Origin: Canna indica
Taxonomy: Eukaryota; Streptophyta; Magnoliopsida; Zingiberales; Cannaceae
Reading direction: 5' to 3'
Assembly: GCA_034359265.1 (NCBI GenBank)
Contig: CP136897.1
Location: 29,995,501 to 30,059,500 of the forward strand
Length of the DNA: 64,000 nucleotides
How positions within the stretch are numbered: position 1 is the first letter of the stretch; each line of letters opens with the position of its first letter. The notes beneath the pieces were generated by a model. That model had not been told where the DNA came from, ran no database searches, and was given only the letters and a program-made list of their open reading frames with translations. Made by a program: the position numbers and the translations under genes. Positions 47,289 to 59,779 of the stretch are shown here, in pieces.

Positions 47289-47654
47289 ATCATGCACTTC
47301 TGATCGTCGGCTAATAAGTGCGAGCGTCCGAGGGATAGCTCGGGGTCATTTTCTTTGTCTCTTCGCGCACCTTTTAGCGCCACGTCAAGAGCTGAAATCT
47401 GACAATAATGCACGGAGTTACGCCCGTTTTAAACGAAAAATAATAATTGAAATGTTATTTTTCTTATTTATTTACAAATTTTAATTTTTCGGGTCGGTTT
47501 GTCGATCGAGCCTGCCGTAGAGGTTGCGGCGGGCCCCGCGCGGGCGATCGACAGCCAAATTTTATGTCGACGACGTCGTCCGTCCTTAACGTTTGGTTAG
47601 AAAGATTGGTAAAAAAAATGATCTCGTCGTGCAATCAAATAGGTAGTAAAAAAA

Positions 47655-47774
47655 AAAGGTGCAACACGAGGACTTCCCAGGGGGTCACCGATCCTAGTAC
47701 TACTCTCGCCCAAGCACGCTTAACTTCGGAGTTCTGATGGGAAACGATGCGTTAGTGCTGGTATGATCGCACCC
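47655..47774 (-). rRNA. 5S rRNA copy 100 (class A)
   Basis: G85C, A32T and G31T (both in helix III) and C28T. Confidence 0.92.
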
Positions 47775-48139
47775 GTCATGCACTTCTGATCGTCGGCTAA
47801 TAAGGGTGAACGTCCGAGGGATAGCTCGGGGTCATTTTCTTCGTCTCTTCGCGCGCCTTTTAGCGCCACGTGAAAAGCTGAAATCGGACAATAATGCACG
47901 GAGTTACGCCCGTTTTAAACGAAAAATAATAATTGAAATGTTATTTTTCTTATTTATTTACAAATTTTAATTTTTCGGGTCGGTTGGTCGATCGAGCCGG
48001 CCGTAGAGGTTGCGGCGGGCCCCGTGCGGGCGATCGACAGCCACATTTTATGTCGACGACGTCGTCCGTCCTTAACGTTTGGTTAGAAAGATTGGTAAAA
48101 AAAATGATCTCGTCGTGCAATCAAATAGGTAGTAAAAAA

Positions 48140-48259
48140 AAAGGTGCAACACAAGGACTTCCTAGGGGGTCACCCATCCTAGTACTACTCTCACCCAAGC
48201 AAGCTTAACTTCGGAGTTCTGATGGGATCCGGTGCGTTAGTGCTGGTATGATCGCACCC
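48140..48259 (-). rRNA. 5S rRNA copy 101 (class B)
   Basis: C107T, C67T and G58T (breaks C20-G58 in helix II). Confidence 0.93.
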
Positions 48260-48624
48260 GTCATGCACTTCTGATCGTCGGCTAATAAGGGGGAGCGTCC
48301 GAGGGATAGCTCGGGGTCATTTTCTTCGTCTCTTCGCGCGCCTTTTAGCGCCACGTGAAAAGCTGAAATCGGACAATAATGCACGGAGTTACGCCCGTTT
48401 TAAACGAAAAATAATAATTGAAATGTTATTTTTCTTATTTATTTACGAATTTTAATTTTTCGGGTCGGTTGGTCGATCGAGCCGGCCGTAGAGGTTGCGG
48501 CGGGCCCCGCGCGAGCGATCGACAGCCAAATTTTATGTCGACGACGTCGTCCGTCCTTAACGTTTGGTTAGAAAGATTGGTAAAAAAAATGATCCCGTCG
48601 TGCAATCAAATAGGTAGTAAAAAA

Positions 48625-48744
48625 AAAGGTGCAACACGAGGACTTCCCAGGGAGTCACCAATCCTAGTTCTACTCTCGCCCAAGCACGCTTAACTTCGGA
48701 GTTCTGATGGGATCCGGTGCGTTAGTGCTGGTATGATCGCACCC
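48625..48744 (-). rRNA. 5S rRNA copy 102 (class C)
   Basis: G85T and T76A. Confidence 0.93.
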
Positions 48745-49109
48745 GTCATGCACTTCTGATCGTCGGCTAATAAGGGTGAGCGTCCGAGGGATAGCTCGGG
48801 GTCATTTTCTTCGTCTCTTCGCGTGCCTTTTAGCGCCACGTGAAAAGCTGAAATCGTACAATAATGCACGGAGTTACGCCCGTTTTAAACGAAAAATAAT
48901 AATTGAAATGTTATTTTTCTTATTTATTTACAAATTTTAATTTTTCGGGTCGGTTGGTCGATCGAGCCGGCCGTAGAGGTTGCGGCGGGCCCCGCGCGGA
49001 CGATCGACAGCCACATTTTATGTCGACGACGTCGTCCGTCCTTAACGTTTGGTTAGAAAGATTGGTAAAAAAAATGATCTCGTCGTGCAATCAAATAGGT
49101 AGTAAAAAA

Positions 49110-49229
49110 AAAGGTGCAACACAAGGACTTCCTAGGGGGTCACCCATCCTAGTACTACTCTCACCCAAGCAAGCTTAACTTCGGAGTTCTGATGGGATCC
49201 GGTGCGTTAGTGCTGGTATGATCGCACCC
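49110..49229 (-). rRNA. 5S rRNA copy 103 (class B)
   Basis: Same as copy 101. Confidence 0.93.
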
Positions 49230-49594
49230 GTCATGCACTTCTGATCGTCGGCTAATAAGGGGGAGCGTCCGAGGGATAGCTCGGGGTCATTTTCTACGTC
49301 TCTTCGCGCGCCTTTTAGCGCCACGTGAAAAGCTGAAATCGGACAATAATGCACGGAGTTACGCCCGTTTTAAACGAAAAATAATAATTGAAATGTTATT
49401 TTTCTTATTTATTTACGAATTTTAATTTTTCGGGTCGGTTGGTCGATCGAGCCGGCCGTAGAGGTTGCGGCGGGCCCCGCGCGAGCGATCGACAGCCAAA
49501 TTTTATGTCGACGACGTCGTCCGTCCTTAATGTTTGGTTAGAAAGATTGGTAAAAAAAATGATCCCGTCGTGCAATCAAATATGTAGTAAAAAA

Positions 49595-49714
49595 AAAGGT
49601 GCAACACGAGGACTTCCCAGGGAGTCACCAATCCTAGTTCTACTCTCGCCCAAGCACGCTTAACTTCGGAGTTCTGATGGGATCCGGTGCGTTAGTGCTG
49701 GTATGATCGCACCC
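49595..49714 (-). rRNA. 5S rRNA copy 104 (class C)
   Basis: Same as copy 102. Confidence 0.93.
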
Positions 49715-50078
49715 GTCATGCACTTCTGATCGTCGGCTAATAAGGGTGAGCGTCCGAGGGATAGCTCGGGGTCATTTTCTTCGTCTCTTCGCGTGCCTTT
49801 TAGCGCCACGTGAAAAGCTGAAATCGGACAATAATGCACGGAGTTACGCCCGTTTTAAACGAAAAATAATAATTGAAATGTTATTTTTCTTATTTATTTA
49901 CAAATTTTAATTTTTCGGGTCGGTTGGTCGATCGAGCCGGCCGTAGAGGTTGCGGCGGGCCCCGCGCGAGCGATCGACAGCCAAATTTATGTCGACGACG
50001 TCGTCCATCCTTAACGTTTGGTTAGAAAGATTGATAAAAAAAATGATCTCGTCGTGCAATCAAATAGGTAGTAAAAAA

Positions 50079-50198
50079 AAAGGTGCAACACGAGGACTTC
50101 CTAGGGGGTCACCCATCCTAGTACTACTCTCACCCAAGCACGCTTAACTTCGGAGTTCTGATGGGATCCGGTGCGTTAGTGCTGGTATGATCGCACCC
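50079..50198 (-). rRNA. 5S rRNA copy 105 (class B)
   Basis: C67T. Confidence 0.94.
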
Positions 50199-50563
50199 GT
50201 CATGCACTTCTGATCGTCGGCTAATAAGGGGGAGCGTCCGAGGGATAGCTCGGGGTCATTTTCTTCGTCTCTTCGCGCGCCTTTTAGCGCCACGTGAAAA
50301 GCTGAAATCGGACAATAATGCACGGAGTTACGCCCGTTTTAAACGAAAAATAATAATTGAAATGTTTTTTTTCTTATTTATTTTGGAATTTTAATTTTTC
50401 GGGTCGGTTGGTCGATCGAGCCGGCCGTAGAGGTTGCGGCGGGCCCCGCGCGGGCGATCGACAGCCACATTTTATGTCGACGACGTCGTCCGTCCTTAAC
50501 GTTTCGTTAGAAAGATTGGTAAAAAAAATGATCTCGTCCTGCAATCAAATAGGTAGTAAAAAA

Positions 50564-50683
50564 ACAAGTGCAACAGGAGGACTTCCCAAGGGGTCACCCA
50601 TCCTAGTACTACTCTCGCCCAAGCACACTTAACTTCGGAGTTCTGATGGGATCCGTTGCGTTAGTGCTGGTATGATCGCACCC
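50564..50683 (-). rRNA. 5S rRNA copy 106 (class D)
   Basis: C117T, G108C, C57T and C28A. It has the left (3') part of the late D haplotype but lacks C46T and A13G, so it appears to be recombinant between positions 57 and 46. Confidence 0.92.
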
Positions 50684-51049
50684 GTCATGCACTTTTGATC
50701 GTCGGCTAATAAGGGGGAGCGTCCGAGGGATAGCTCGGGGTCCTTTTCTTCGTCTCTTCGCGCGCCTTTTAGCGCCACGTGAAAAGCTGAAATCGGACAA
50801 TAATGGACGGAGTTACACCCGTTTTAAACGAAAAATAATAATTGAAATGTTATTTTTCTTATTTATTTACAAATTTTAATTTTTCAGGTCGGTTGGTCGA
50901 TCGAGCCGGCCGTAGAGGTTGCGGCGGGCCCCGCGCGAGCGATCGACAGCCAAATTTTATGTCGACGACGTCGTCCGTCCTTAGCGTTTGGTTAGAAAGA
51001 TTGGTAAAAAAAATGATCTCGTCGTGCAATCAAATAGGTAGTAAAAAAA

Positions 51050-51169
51050 AAAGGTGCAACACGAGGACTTCCCAGGGGGTCACCCATCCTAGTACTACTC
51101 TCGCCCAAGCACACTTAACTTCGGAGTTCTGAAGGGATCCGGTGCGTTAGTGCTAGTATGATCGCACCC
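51050..51169 (-). rRNA. 5S rRNA copy 107 (class A)
   Basis: C57T, A37T and C15T. Confidence 0.93.
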
Positions 51170-51534
51170 GTCATGCACTTCTGATCGTCGGCTAATAAGG
51201 GCGAGCGTCCGAGGGATAGCTCGGGGTCATTTTCTTCGTCTCTTCGCGCACCTTTTAGCGCCACGTCAAGAGCTGAAATCGGACAATAATGCACGGAGTT
51301 ACGCCCGTTTTAAACGAAAAATAATAATTGAAATGTTTTTTTTCTTATTTATTTACAAATTTTAATTTTTCGGGTCGGTTGGTCGATCGAGCCGGCCGTA
51401 GAGGTTGCGGCGGGCCCCGCGCGGGCGATCGACAGCCACATTTTATGTCGACGACGTCGTCCGTCCTTAACGTTTGGTTAGAAAGATTGGTAAAAAAAAT
51501 GATCTCGTCGTGCAATCAAATAGGTAGTAAAAAA

Positions 51535-51654
51535 AAAGGTGCAACACAAGGACTTCCTAGGGGGTCACCCATCCTAGTACTACTCTCACCCAAGCAAGCT
51601 TAACTTCGGAGTTCTGATGGGATACGGTGCGTTAGTGCTGGTATGATCGCACCC
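51535..51654 (-). rRNA. 5S rRNA copy 108 (class B)
   Basis: C107T, C67T, G58T and G31T; relative of copies 101 and 103. Confidence 0.93.
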
Positions 51655-52019
51655 GTCATGCACTTCTGATCGTCGGCTAATAAGGGGGAGCGTCCGAGGG
51701 ATAGCTCGGGGTCATTTTCTTCGTCTCTTCGCGTGCCTTTTAGCGCCACGTGAAAAGCTGAAATCGGACAATAATGCACGGAGTTACGCCCGTTTTAAAC
51801 GAAAAATAATAATTGAAATGTTATTTTTCTTATTTATTTACGAATTTTAATTTTTCGGGTCGGTTGGTCGATCGAGCCGGCCGTAGAGGTTGCGGCGGGC
51901 CCCGCGCGGGCGATCGACAGCCACATTTTATGTCGACGACGTCGTCCGTCCTTAACGTTTGGTTAGAAAGATTGGTAAAAAAAATGATCCCGTCGTGCAA
52001 TCAAATAGGTAGTACAAAA

Positions 52020-52139
52020 AAAGGTGCAACACGAGGACTTCCCAGGGAGTCACCAATCCTAGTTCTACTCTCGCCCAAGCACGCTTAACTTCGGAGTTCT
52101 GATGGGATCCGGTGCGTTAGTGCTGGTATGATCGCACCC
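52020..52139 (-). rRNA. 5S rRNA copy 109 (class C)
   Basis: G85T and T76A. The far end of the T-run is broken by a G (GTACAAAAAAAGG on the + strand). Confidence 0.93.
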
Positions 52140-52504
52140 GTCATGCACTTCTGATCGTCGGCTAATAAGGGTGAGCGTCCGAGGGATAGCTCGGGGTCAT
52201 TTTCTTCGTCTCTTCGCGTGCCTTTTAGCGCCACGTGAAAAGCTGAAATCGGACAATAATGCACGGAGTTACGCCCGTTTTAAACGAAAAATAATAATTC
52301 AAATGTTATTTTTCTTATTTATTGACAAATTTTAATTTTTCGGGTCGGTTGGTCGATCGAGCCGGCCGTAGAGGTTGCGGCGGGCCCCGCGCGGGCGATC
52401 GACAGCCACATTTTATGTCGACGACGTCGTCCATCCTTAACGTTTCGTTAGAAAGATTGGTAAAAAAAATGATCTCGTCGTGCAATCAAATAGGTAGTAA
52501 AAAA

Positions 52505-52624
52505 ACAAGTGCAACAGGAGGACTTCCCAAGGGGTCACCCATCCTAGTACTACTCTCGCCCAAGCACACTTAACTTCGAAGTTCTGATGGGATCCGGTGC
52601 GTTAGTGCTGGCATGATTGCACCC
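52505..52624 (-). rRNA. 5S rRNA copy 110 (class D, late D haplotype)
   Basis: C117T, G108C, C57T, C46T, A13G and G7A; lacks A55T. Confidence 0.92.
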
Positions 52625-52989
52625 GTCATGCACTTCTGATCGTCGGCTAATAAGGGCGAGCGTCCGAGGGATAGCTTGGGGTCATTTTCTTCGTCTCTTC
52701 GCGCGCCTTTTAGCGCCACGTGAAAAGCTGAAATCGGACAATAATGCACGGAGTTACGCCCGTTTTAAACGAAAAATAATAATTGAAATGTTATTTTTCT
52801 TATTTATTTACAAATTTTAATTTTTCGGGTCGGTTGGTCGATCGAGCCGGCCGTAGAGGTTGCGGCGGGCCCCGCGCGAGCGATCGACACCCAAATTTTA
52901 TGTCCACGACGTCGACCGTCCTTAACGTTTGGTTAGAAAGATTGGTAAAAAAAATGATCTCGTCGTGCAATCAAATAGGTAGTAAAAAA

Positions 52990-53109
52990 AAAGGTGCAAC
53001 ACGTGGACTTCCTAGGGGGTCACCCATCCTAGTACTACTCTCGCCCAAGCACGCTTAACTTCGGAGTTCTGATGGGATCCGGTGCGTTAGTGCTGGTATG
53101 ATCTCACCC
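52990..53109 (-). rRNA. 5S rRNA copy 111 (class B)
   Basis: T106A and C6A. Its left spacer has GTCCACGACG, otherwise seen only left of copies 92 and 97. Confidence 0.93.
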
Positions 53110-53473
53110 GTCATGCACTTCTGATCGTCGGCTAATAAGGGGGAGCGTCCGACGGATAGCTCGGGGTCATTTTCTTCGTCTCTTCGCGCGCCTTTTAGCG
53201 CCACGTGAAAAGCTGAAATCGGACAATAATGCACGGAGTTACGCCCGTTTTAAACGAAAAATAATAATTGAAATGTTATTTTTCTTATTTATTTACGAAT
53301 TTTAATTTTTCGGGTCGGTTGGTCGATCGAGCCGGCCGTAGAGGTTGCGGCGGGCCCCCCGCGAGCGATCGACAGCCAAATTTTATGTCGACGACATCGT
53401 CCGTCCTTAACGTTTGGTTAGAAAGATTGGTGAAAAAAATGATCCCGTCGTGCAATCAAATAGGTAGTAAAAA

Positions 53474-53593
53474 AACGGTGCAACACGAGGACTTCCGAGG
53501 GAGTCACCAATCCTAGTTCTACTCTCGCCCAAGCACGCTTAACTTCGGAGTTCTGATGGGATCCGGTGCGTTAGTGCTGGTATGATCGCACCC
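53474..53593 (-). rRNA. 5S rRNA copy 112 (class C-like)
   Basis: G97C, C92T, G85T and T76A. The T-run is broken by a G at the first base after the gene. Confidence 0.92.
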
Positions 53594-53958
53594 GTCATGC
53601 ACTTCTGATCGTCGGCTAATAAAGGTGAGCGTCCGAGGGATAGCTCGGGGTCATTTTCTTCGTCTCTTCGCGTGCCTTTTAGCGCCACGTGAAAAGCTGA
53701 AATTGGACAATAATGCAAGGAGTTACGCCCGTTTTAAACGAAAAATAATAATTGAAATGTTATTTTTCTTATTTATTTACAAATTTTAATTTTTCGGGTC
53801 GGTTGGTCGATCAAGCCGGCCGTAGAGGTTGCGGAGGGCCCCGCGCGGGCGATCGACAGCCACATTTTATGTCGACGACGTCGTCCGTCCATAACGTTTC
53901 GTTAGAAAGATTGGTAAAAAAAATGATCTCGTCGTGCAATCAAATAGGTAGTAAAAAA

Positions 53959-54078
53959 ACAAGTGCAACAGGAGGACTTCCCAAGGGGTCACCCATCCTA
54001 GTACTACTCTCGCCCAAGCACACTTAACTTCGAAGTTCTGATGGGATCCGGTGCGTTAGTGCTGGCATGATCGCACCT
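53959..54078 (-). rRNA. 5S rRNA copy 113 (class D, late D haplotype)
   Basis: C117T, G108C, C57T, C46T, A13G and G1A; lacks A55T. The TATA-like site is changed (GGATAAAAAGG on the + strand). Confidence 0.92.
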
Positions 54079-54444
54079 GTCATGCACTTCTGATCGTCGG
54101 ATAAAAAGGGCGAGCGTCCGAGGGATAGCTCGGGGTCATTTTCTTCGTCTCTTCGCGCGCCTTTTAGCGCCACGTGAAAAGCTGAAATCGGACAATAATG
54201 CACGGAGTTACGCCCGTTTTAAACGAAAAATAATAATTGAAATGTTATTTTTCTTATTTATTTACAAATTTTAATTTTTCGGGTCGGTTGGTCGATCGAG
54301 CCGGCCGTAGAAGTTGCGGCGGGCCCCGCGCGGGCGATCGACAGCCACATTTTATGTCGACGACGTCATCCGTCCTTAACGTTTGGTTAGAAAGATTGGT
54401 AAAAAAAATGATCTCGTCGTGCAATCAAATAGGTAGTAAAAAAG

Positions 54445-54564
54445 AAAGGTGCAACACGAGGACTTCCAAGGGTGTCACCCATCCTAGTACTACTCTCGCC
54501 CAAGCACGCTTAACTTCAGAGTTCTGATGGGATCCTGTGCGTTAGTGCTGGTATAATCGCACCC
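54445..54564 (-). rRNA. 5S rRNA copy 114 (unclassed)
   Basis: G97T, C92A, C47T, C29A and C10T. The T-run is broken by a C. Confidence 0.91.
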
Positions 54565-54929
54565 GTCATGCACTTCTGATCGTCGGCTAATAAGGGGGAG
54601 CGTCCGAGGGATAGCTCGGGGTCATTTTCTTCGTCTCTTCGCGCGCCTTTTAGCGCCACGTGAAAAGCTGAAATCGGACAATAATGCACGGAGTTACGCC
54701 CGTTTTAAACGAAAAATAATAATTGAAATGCTATTTTTCTTATTTATTTACGAATTTTAATTTTTCGGGTCGGTTGGTCGATCGAGCCGGCCGTAGAGGT
54801 TTCGGCGGGCCCCGCGCGGGCGATCGACAGCCACATTTTATGTCGACGACGTCGTCCGTCCTTAACGTTTGGTTAGAAAGATTGGTAAAAAAAATGATCT
54901 CGTCGTGCAATCAAATAGGTAGTAAAAAA

Positions 54930-55049
54930 AAAGGTGCAACACGAGGACTTCCTAGGTGGTCACCCATCCTAGTACTACTCTCACCCAAGCACGCTTAACT
55001 TCGGAGTTCTGATGGGATCCGGTGCGTTACTGCTCGTATGATCGCACCC
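54930..55049 (-). rRNA. 5S rRNA copy 115 (class B)
   Basis: C93A, C67T, C20G and C15G. Confidence 0.92.
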
Positions 55050-55414
55050 GTCATGCACTTCTGATCGTCGGCTAATAAGGGGGAGCGTCCGAGGGATAGC
55101 TCGGGGTCATTTTCTTCGTCTCTTCGCGCGCCTTTTAGCGCCACGTGAAAAGCTGAAATCGGACAATAATGCACGGAGTTACGCCCGTTTTAAACGAAAA
55201 ATAATAATTGAAATGTTATTTTTCTTATTTATTTACAAATTTTAATTTTTCGGGTCGGTTGGTCGATCGAGCCGGCCGTAGAGGTTGCGGCGGGCCCCGC
55301 GCGGGCGATCGACAGCCACATTTTATGTCGACCACGTCGTCCGTCCTTAACGTTTCGTTAGAAAGATTGGTAAAAAAAATGATCTCGTCGTGCAATCAAA
55401 TAGGTAGTAAAAAA

Positions 55415-55534
55415 AAAGGTGCAATAGGAGGACTTCCTAGGGGGTCACCCATCCTAGTACTACTCTCGCCCAAGCACGCTTAACTTCGGATTTCTGATGG
55501 GATCCGGTGCGTTAGTGCTGGTATGATCGCACCC
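55415..55534 (-). rRNA. 5S rRNA copy 116 (class B, mosaic)
   Basis: G110A and C44A as in copies 59/62, but G108C and the left spacer (GTCGACCACG, TTTCGTTAG) as in the late D group. Two lineages are interleaved within a few bases at positions 108-110, so this is a mosaic gene. Confidence 0.92.
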
Positions 55535-55899
55535 GTCATGCACTTCTGATCGTCGGCTAATAAGGGTGAGCGTCCGAGGGATAGCTCGGGGTCATTTTCT
55601 TCGTCTCTTCGCGCGCCTTTTAGCGCCACGTGAAGAGCTGAAATCAGACAATAATGCACGGAGTTACGCCCGTTTTAAACGAAAAATAATAATTGAAATA
55701 TTATTTTTCTTATTTATTTACAAATTTTAATTTTTCGGGTCGGTTGGTCGATCGAGCCTGCCGTAGAGGTTGCGGAGGGCCCCGCGCGGGCGATCGACAG
55801 CCACATTTTATGTCGACCACGTCGTCCGTCCTTAACGTTTGGTTAGAAAGATTGGTAAAAAAAATGATCCCGTCGTGCAATCAAATAGGTAGTAAAAAA

Positions 55900-56019
55900 A
55901 AAGGTGCAACACGAGGACTTCCCAGGGAGTCACCAATCCTAGTTCTACTCTCGCCCAAGCACGCTTAACTTCGGAGTTCTGATGGGATCCGGTGCATTAG
56001 TGCTGGTATGATCGCACCC
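55900..56019 (-). rRNA. 5S rRNA copy 117 (class C)
   Basis: G85T, T76A and C24T. The TATA-like site is changed (GGCGAATAAGG on the + strand). Confidence 0.92.
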
Positions 56020-56383
56020 GTCATGCACTTCTGATCGTCGGCGAATAAGGGTGAGCGTCCGAGGGATAGCTCGGGGTCATTTTCTTCGTCTCTTCGCGCG
56101 CCTTTTAGCGCCACGTGAAAAGCTGAAATCGGACAATAATGCACGGAGTTACACCCGTTTTAAACGAAAAATAATAATTGAAATGTTATTTTTCTTATTT
56201 ATTTACAAATTTTAATTTTTCAGGTCGGTTGGTCGATCGAGCCGGCCGTAGAGGTTGCGGCGGGCCCCGCGCGGGCGATCGACAGCCACATTTTATGTCG
56301 ACGACGTCATTCGTCCTTAACGTTTGGTTAGAAAGATTGGTAAAAAAATGATCTCGTCGTGCAATCAAATAGGTAGTAAAAAA

Positions 56384-56503
56384 AAAAGTGCAACACGAGG
56401 ACTTCCCAGGGCGTCACCCATCCTAGGACTACCCTCGCCCAAGCACGCTTAACTTCGGAGTTCTGATGGGATCCGATGCGTTAGTGCTGGTATGATCGGA
56501 CAC
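56384..56503 (-). rRNA. 5S rRNA copy 118 (unclassed, C92G)
   Basis: C117T, C92G, A77C, A71G, C28T, G5C and G2T. The most changed gene in the right half of the window. Confidence 0.91.
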
Positions 56504-56867
56504 GTCATGCACTTCTGATCGTCGGCTAATAAGGGGGAGCGTCCGAGGGATAGCTCGGGGTCATTTTCTTCGTCTCTTCGCGCGCCTTTTAGCGCCACGT
56601 GAAAAGCTGAAATCGGACAATAATGCACGGAGTTACGCCCGTTTTAAACGAAAAATAATAATTGAAATGTTATTTTTCTTATTTATTTAAAATTTTTAAT
56701 TTTTCGGGTTGGTTGGTCGATCGAGCCGGCCGTAGAGGTTGCGGCGGGCCCCGCGCGAGCGATCGACAGCCAAATTTTATGTCGACGACGTCGTCCATCC
56801 TAAATGTTTGGTTAGAAAGATTGGTAAAAAAAATGATCTCGTCGTGCAATCAAATAGGTAGTAAAAA

Positions 56868-56987
56868 AAAGGTGCAACACGAGGACTTCCTAGGGGGTCA
56901 CCCATCCTAGTACTACTCTCACCCAAGCGCGCTTAACTTTGGAGTTCTGATGGGATCCGGTGCGTTAGTGCTGGTATGATCGCACCC
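56868..56987 (-). rRNA. 5S rRNA copy 119 (class B)
   Basis: C67T, T59C and G48A. Confidence 0.93.
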
Positions 56988-57352
56988 GTCATGCACTTCT
57001 GATCGTCGGCTAATAAGGGGGAGCGTCCGAGGGATAGCTCGGGGTCATTTTCTTCGTCTCTTCGCGCGCCTTTTAGCGCCACGTGAAAAGCTAAAATCGG
57101 ACAATAATGCACGGAGTTACGCCCGTTTTAAACGAAAAATAATAATTGAAATGTTATTTTTCTTATTTATTTACGAATTTTAATTTTTCGGGTCGGTTGG
57201 TCGATCGAGCCGGCCGTAGAGGTTGCGGCGGGCCCCGCGCGAGCGATCGACAGCCAAATTTTATGTCGACGACGTCGTCCGTCCTTAACGTTTGGTTAGA
57301 AAGATTGGTAAAAAAAATGATCCCGTCGTGCAATCAAATAGGTAGTAAAAAA

Positions 57353-57472
57353 AAAGGTGCAACACGAGGACTTCCCAGGGAGTCACCCATCCTAGTACTA
57401 CTCTCGCCCAAGCACGCTTAACTTCGGAGTTCTGATGGGATCCGGTGCGTTAGTGCTGGTATGATCCCACCC
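57353..57472 (-). rRNA. 5S rRNA copy 120 (class C)
   Basis: C6G, which breaks the C6-G113 pair of helix I. Confidence 0.93.
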
Positions 57473-57837
57473 GTCATGCACTTCTGATCATCGACTAATA
57501 AGGGTGAGCGTCCGAGGGATAGCTCGGGGTCATTTTCTTCGTCTCTTCGCGCTCCTTTTAGCGCCACGTGAAAAGCTGAAATCGGACAATAATGCACGGA
57601 GTTACGCCCGTTTTAAACGAAAAATAATAATTGAAATGTTATTTTTCTTATTTATTTACAAATTTTAATTTTTCGGGTCGGTTGGTCGATCGAGCCGGCC
57701 GTAGAGGTTGCGGCGGGCCCCGCGCGGGCGATCGACAGCCACATTTTATGTCGACGACGTCGTCCGTCCTTAACGTTTGGTTAGAAAGATTGGTAAAAAA
57801 AATGATCTCGTCGTGCAATCAAATAGGTAGTAAAAAA

Positions 57838-57957
57838 AAAGGTGCAACACGAGGACTTCCTAGGGGGTCACCCATCCTAGTACTACTCTCACCCAAGCAC
57901 GCTTAACTTCGGAGTTCTGATGGGATCCGGTGCGTTAGTGCTGGTATGATCGCACCC
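57838..57957 (-). rRNA. 5S rRNA copy 121 (class B)
   Basis: C67T. Confidence 0.94.
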
Positions 57958-58323
57958 GTCATGCACTTCTGATCGTCGGCTAATAAGGGGGAGCGTCCGA
58001 GGGATAGCTCGGGGTTATTTTCTTCGTCTCTTCGCGCGCCTTTTAGCGCCACGTGAAAAGCTGAAATCGGACAATAATGCACGGAGTTACGCCCGTTTTA
58101 AACGAAAAATAATAATTGAAATGTTATTTTTCTTATTTATTTACAAATTTTAATTTTTCGGGTCGGTTGGTCGATCAAGCCGGCCGTAGAGGTTGCGGCG
58201 GGCCCCGCGCGGGCGATCGACAGCCACATTTTATGTCGACCACGTCGTCCGTCCTTAACGTTTCGTTAGAAAGATTGGTAAAAAAAAATGATCTCGTCGT
58301 GCAATCAAATAGGTAGTAAAAAA

Positions 58324-58443
58324 ACAAGTGCAACAGGAGGACTTCCCAAGGGGTCACCCATCCTAGTACTACTCTCGCCCAAGCACACATAACTTCGAAG
58401 TTCTGATGGGATCCGGTGCGTTAGTGCTGGCATGATCGCACCC
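58324..58443 (-). rRNA. 5S rRNA copy 122 (class D, late D haplotype)
   Basis: Same gene as copy 87. The second T-run is 9 bases, one longer than usual. Confidence 0.93.
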
Positions 58444-58808
58444 GTCATGCACTTCTGATCGTCGGCTAATAAGGGTGAGCGTCCGAGGGATAGCTCGGGG
58501 TCATTTTCTTCGTCTCTTCGCGCGCCTTTTAGCGCCACGTGAAAAGCTGAAATCGGACAATAATGCACGGAGTTACGCCCGTTTTAAACGAAAAATAATA
58601 ATTGAAATGTTATTTTTCTTATTTATTTACAAATTTTAATTTTTCTGGTCGGTTGGTCGATCGAGCCGGCCGTAGAGGTTGCGGCGGGCCCCGCGCGAGC
58701 GATCGACAGCCAAATTTTATGTCGATGACGTCGTCCGTCCTTAACGTTTGGTTAGAAAGATTGGTAAAAAAAATGATCTCGTCGTGCAATCAAATAGGTA
58801 GTAAAAAA

Positions 58809-58928
58809 AAAGGTGCAACACGAGGACTTCCTAGGGGGTCACCCATCCTAGTACTACTCTCGCCCAAGCACGCTTAACTTCGTAGCTCTGATGGGATCCG
58901 ATGAGTTAGTGCTGGTATGATCGCACCC
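58809..58928 (-). rRNA. 5S rRNA copy 123 (class B)
   Basis: C46A, A43G, C28T and G25T. Duplicated as copy 126. Confidence 0.92.
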
Positions 58929-59293
58929 GTCATGCACTTCTGATCGTCGGCTAATAAGGGCGAGCGTCCGAGGGATAGCTCGGGGTCATTTTCTTCGTCT
59001 CTTCGCGCACCTTTTAGCGCCACGTCAAGAGCTGAAATCGGACAATAATGCACGGAGTTACGCCCGTTTTAAATGAAAAATAATAATTGAAATGTTATTT
59101 TTCTTATTTATTTACAAATTTTAATTTTTCGGGTCGGTTGGTCGATCGAGCCTGCCGTAGAGGTTGCGGCGGGCCCCGCGCGGGCGATCGACAGCCACAT
59201 TTTATGTCGACGACGTCGTCCGTCCTTAACGTTTGGTTAGAAAGATTGGTAAAAAAAATGATCTCGTCGTGCAATCAAATAGGTAGTAAAAAA

Positions 59294-59413
59294 AAAGGTG
59301 CAACACGAGGACTTCCTAGGGGGTCACCCATCCTAGTACTACTCTCACCCAAGCACGCTTAACTTCGGAGTTCTGATGGGATCCGGTGCGTTAGTGCTGG
59401 TATGATCGCACCC
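59294..59413 (-). rRNA. 5S rRNA copy 124 (class B)
   Basis: C67T; same gene as copy 121. Confidence 0.94.
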
Positions 59414-59779
59414 GTCATGCACTTCTGATCGTCGGCTAATAAGGGGGAGCGTCCGAGGGATAGCTCGGGGTCATTTTCTTCGTCTCTTCGCGCGCCTTTT
59501 AGCGCCACGTGAAAAGCTGAAATCGGACAATAATGCACGGAGTTACGCCCGTTTTAAACGAAAAATAATAATTGAAATGTTATTTTTCTTATTTATTTAC
59601 AAATTTTAATTTTTCGGGTCGGTTGGTCGATCAAGCCGGCCGTAGAGGTTGCGGCGGGCCCCGCGCGGGCGATCGACAGCCACATTTTATGTCGACCACG
59701 TCGTCCGTCCTTAACGTTTCGTTAGAAAGATTGGTAAAAAAAAATGATCTCGTCGTGCAATCAAATAGGTAGTAAAAAA

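Larger units (their letters stand above)
46480..47290 (-). repeat. single-unit 5S duplication (484 bp)
   Basis: Copies 98 and 99 with their left spacers share TTTTCAGGTCGG, GTCGGCCGTCC and the same four gene changes, so one unit was copied once. Small differences (TATTTTCG against TTTTTTATTTACG in the AT-rich part) came later. Confidence 0.9.
48140..50078 (-). repeat. tandem duplication of a 5S dimer (970 bp)
   Basis: Copies 101-102 and 103-104 match at a constant 970-bp offset, including the distinctive G58T gene. Copies 108-109 at 51.5-52.1 kb carry nearly the same B-C pair, so the dimer exists a third time nearby. Confidence 0.9.
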
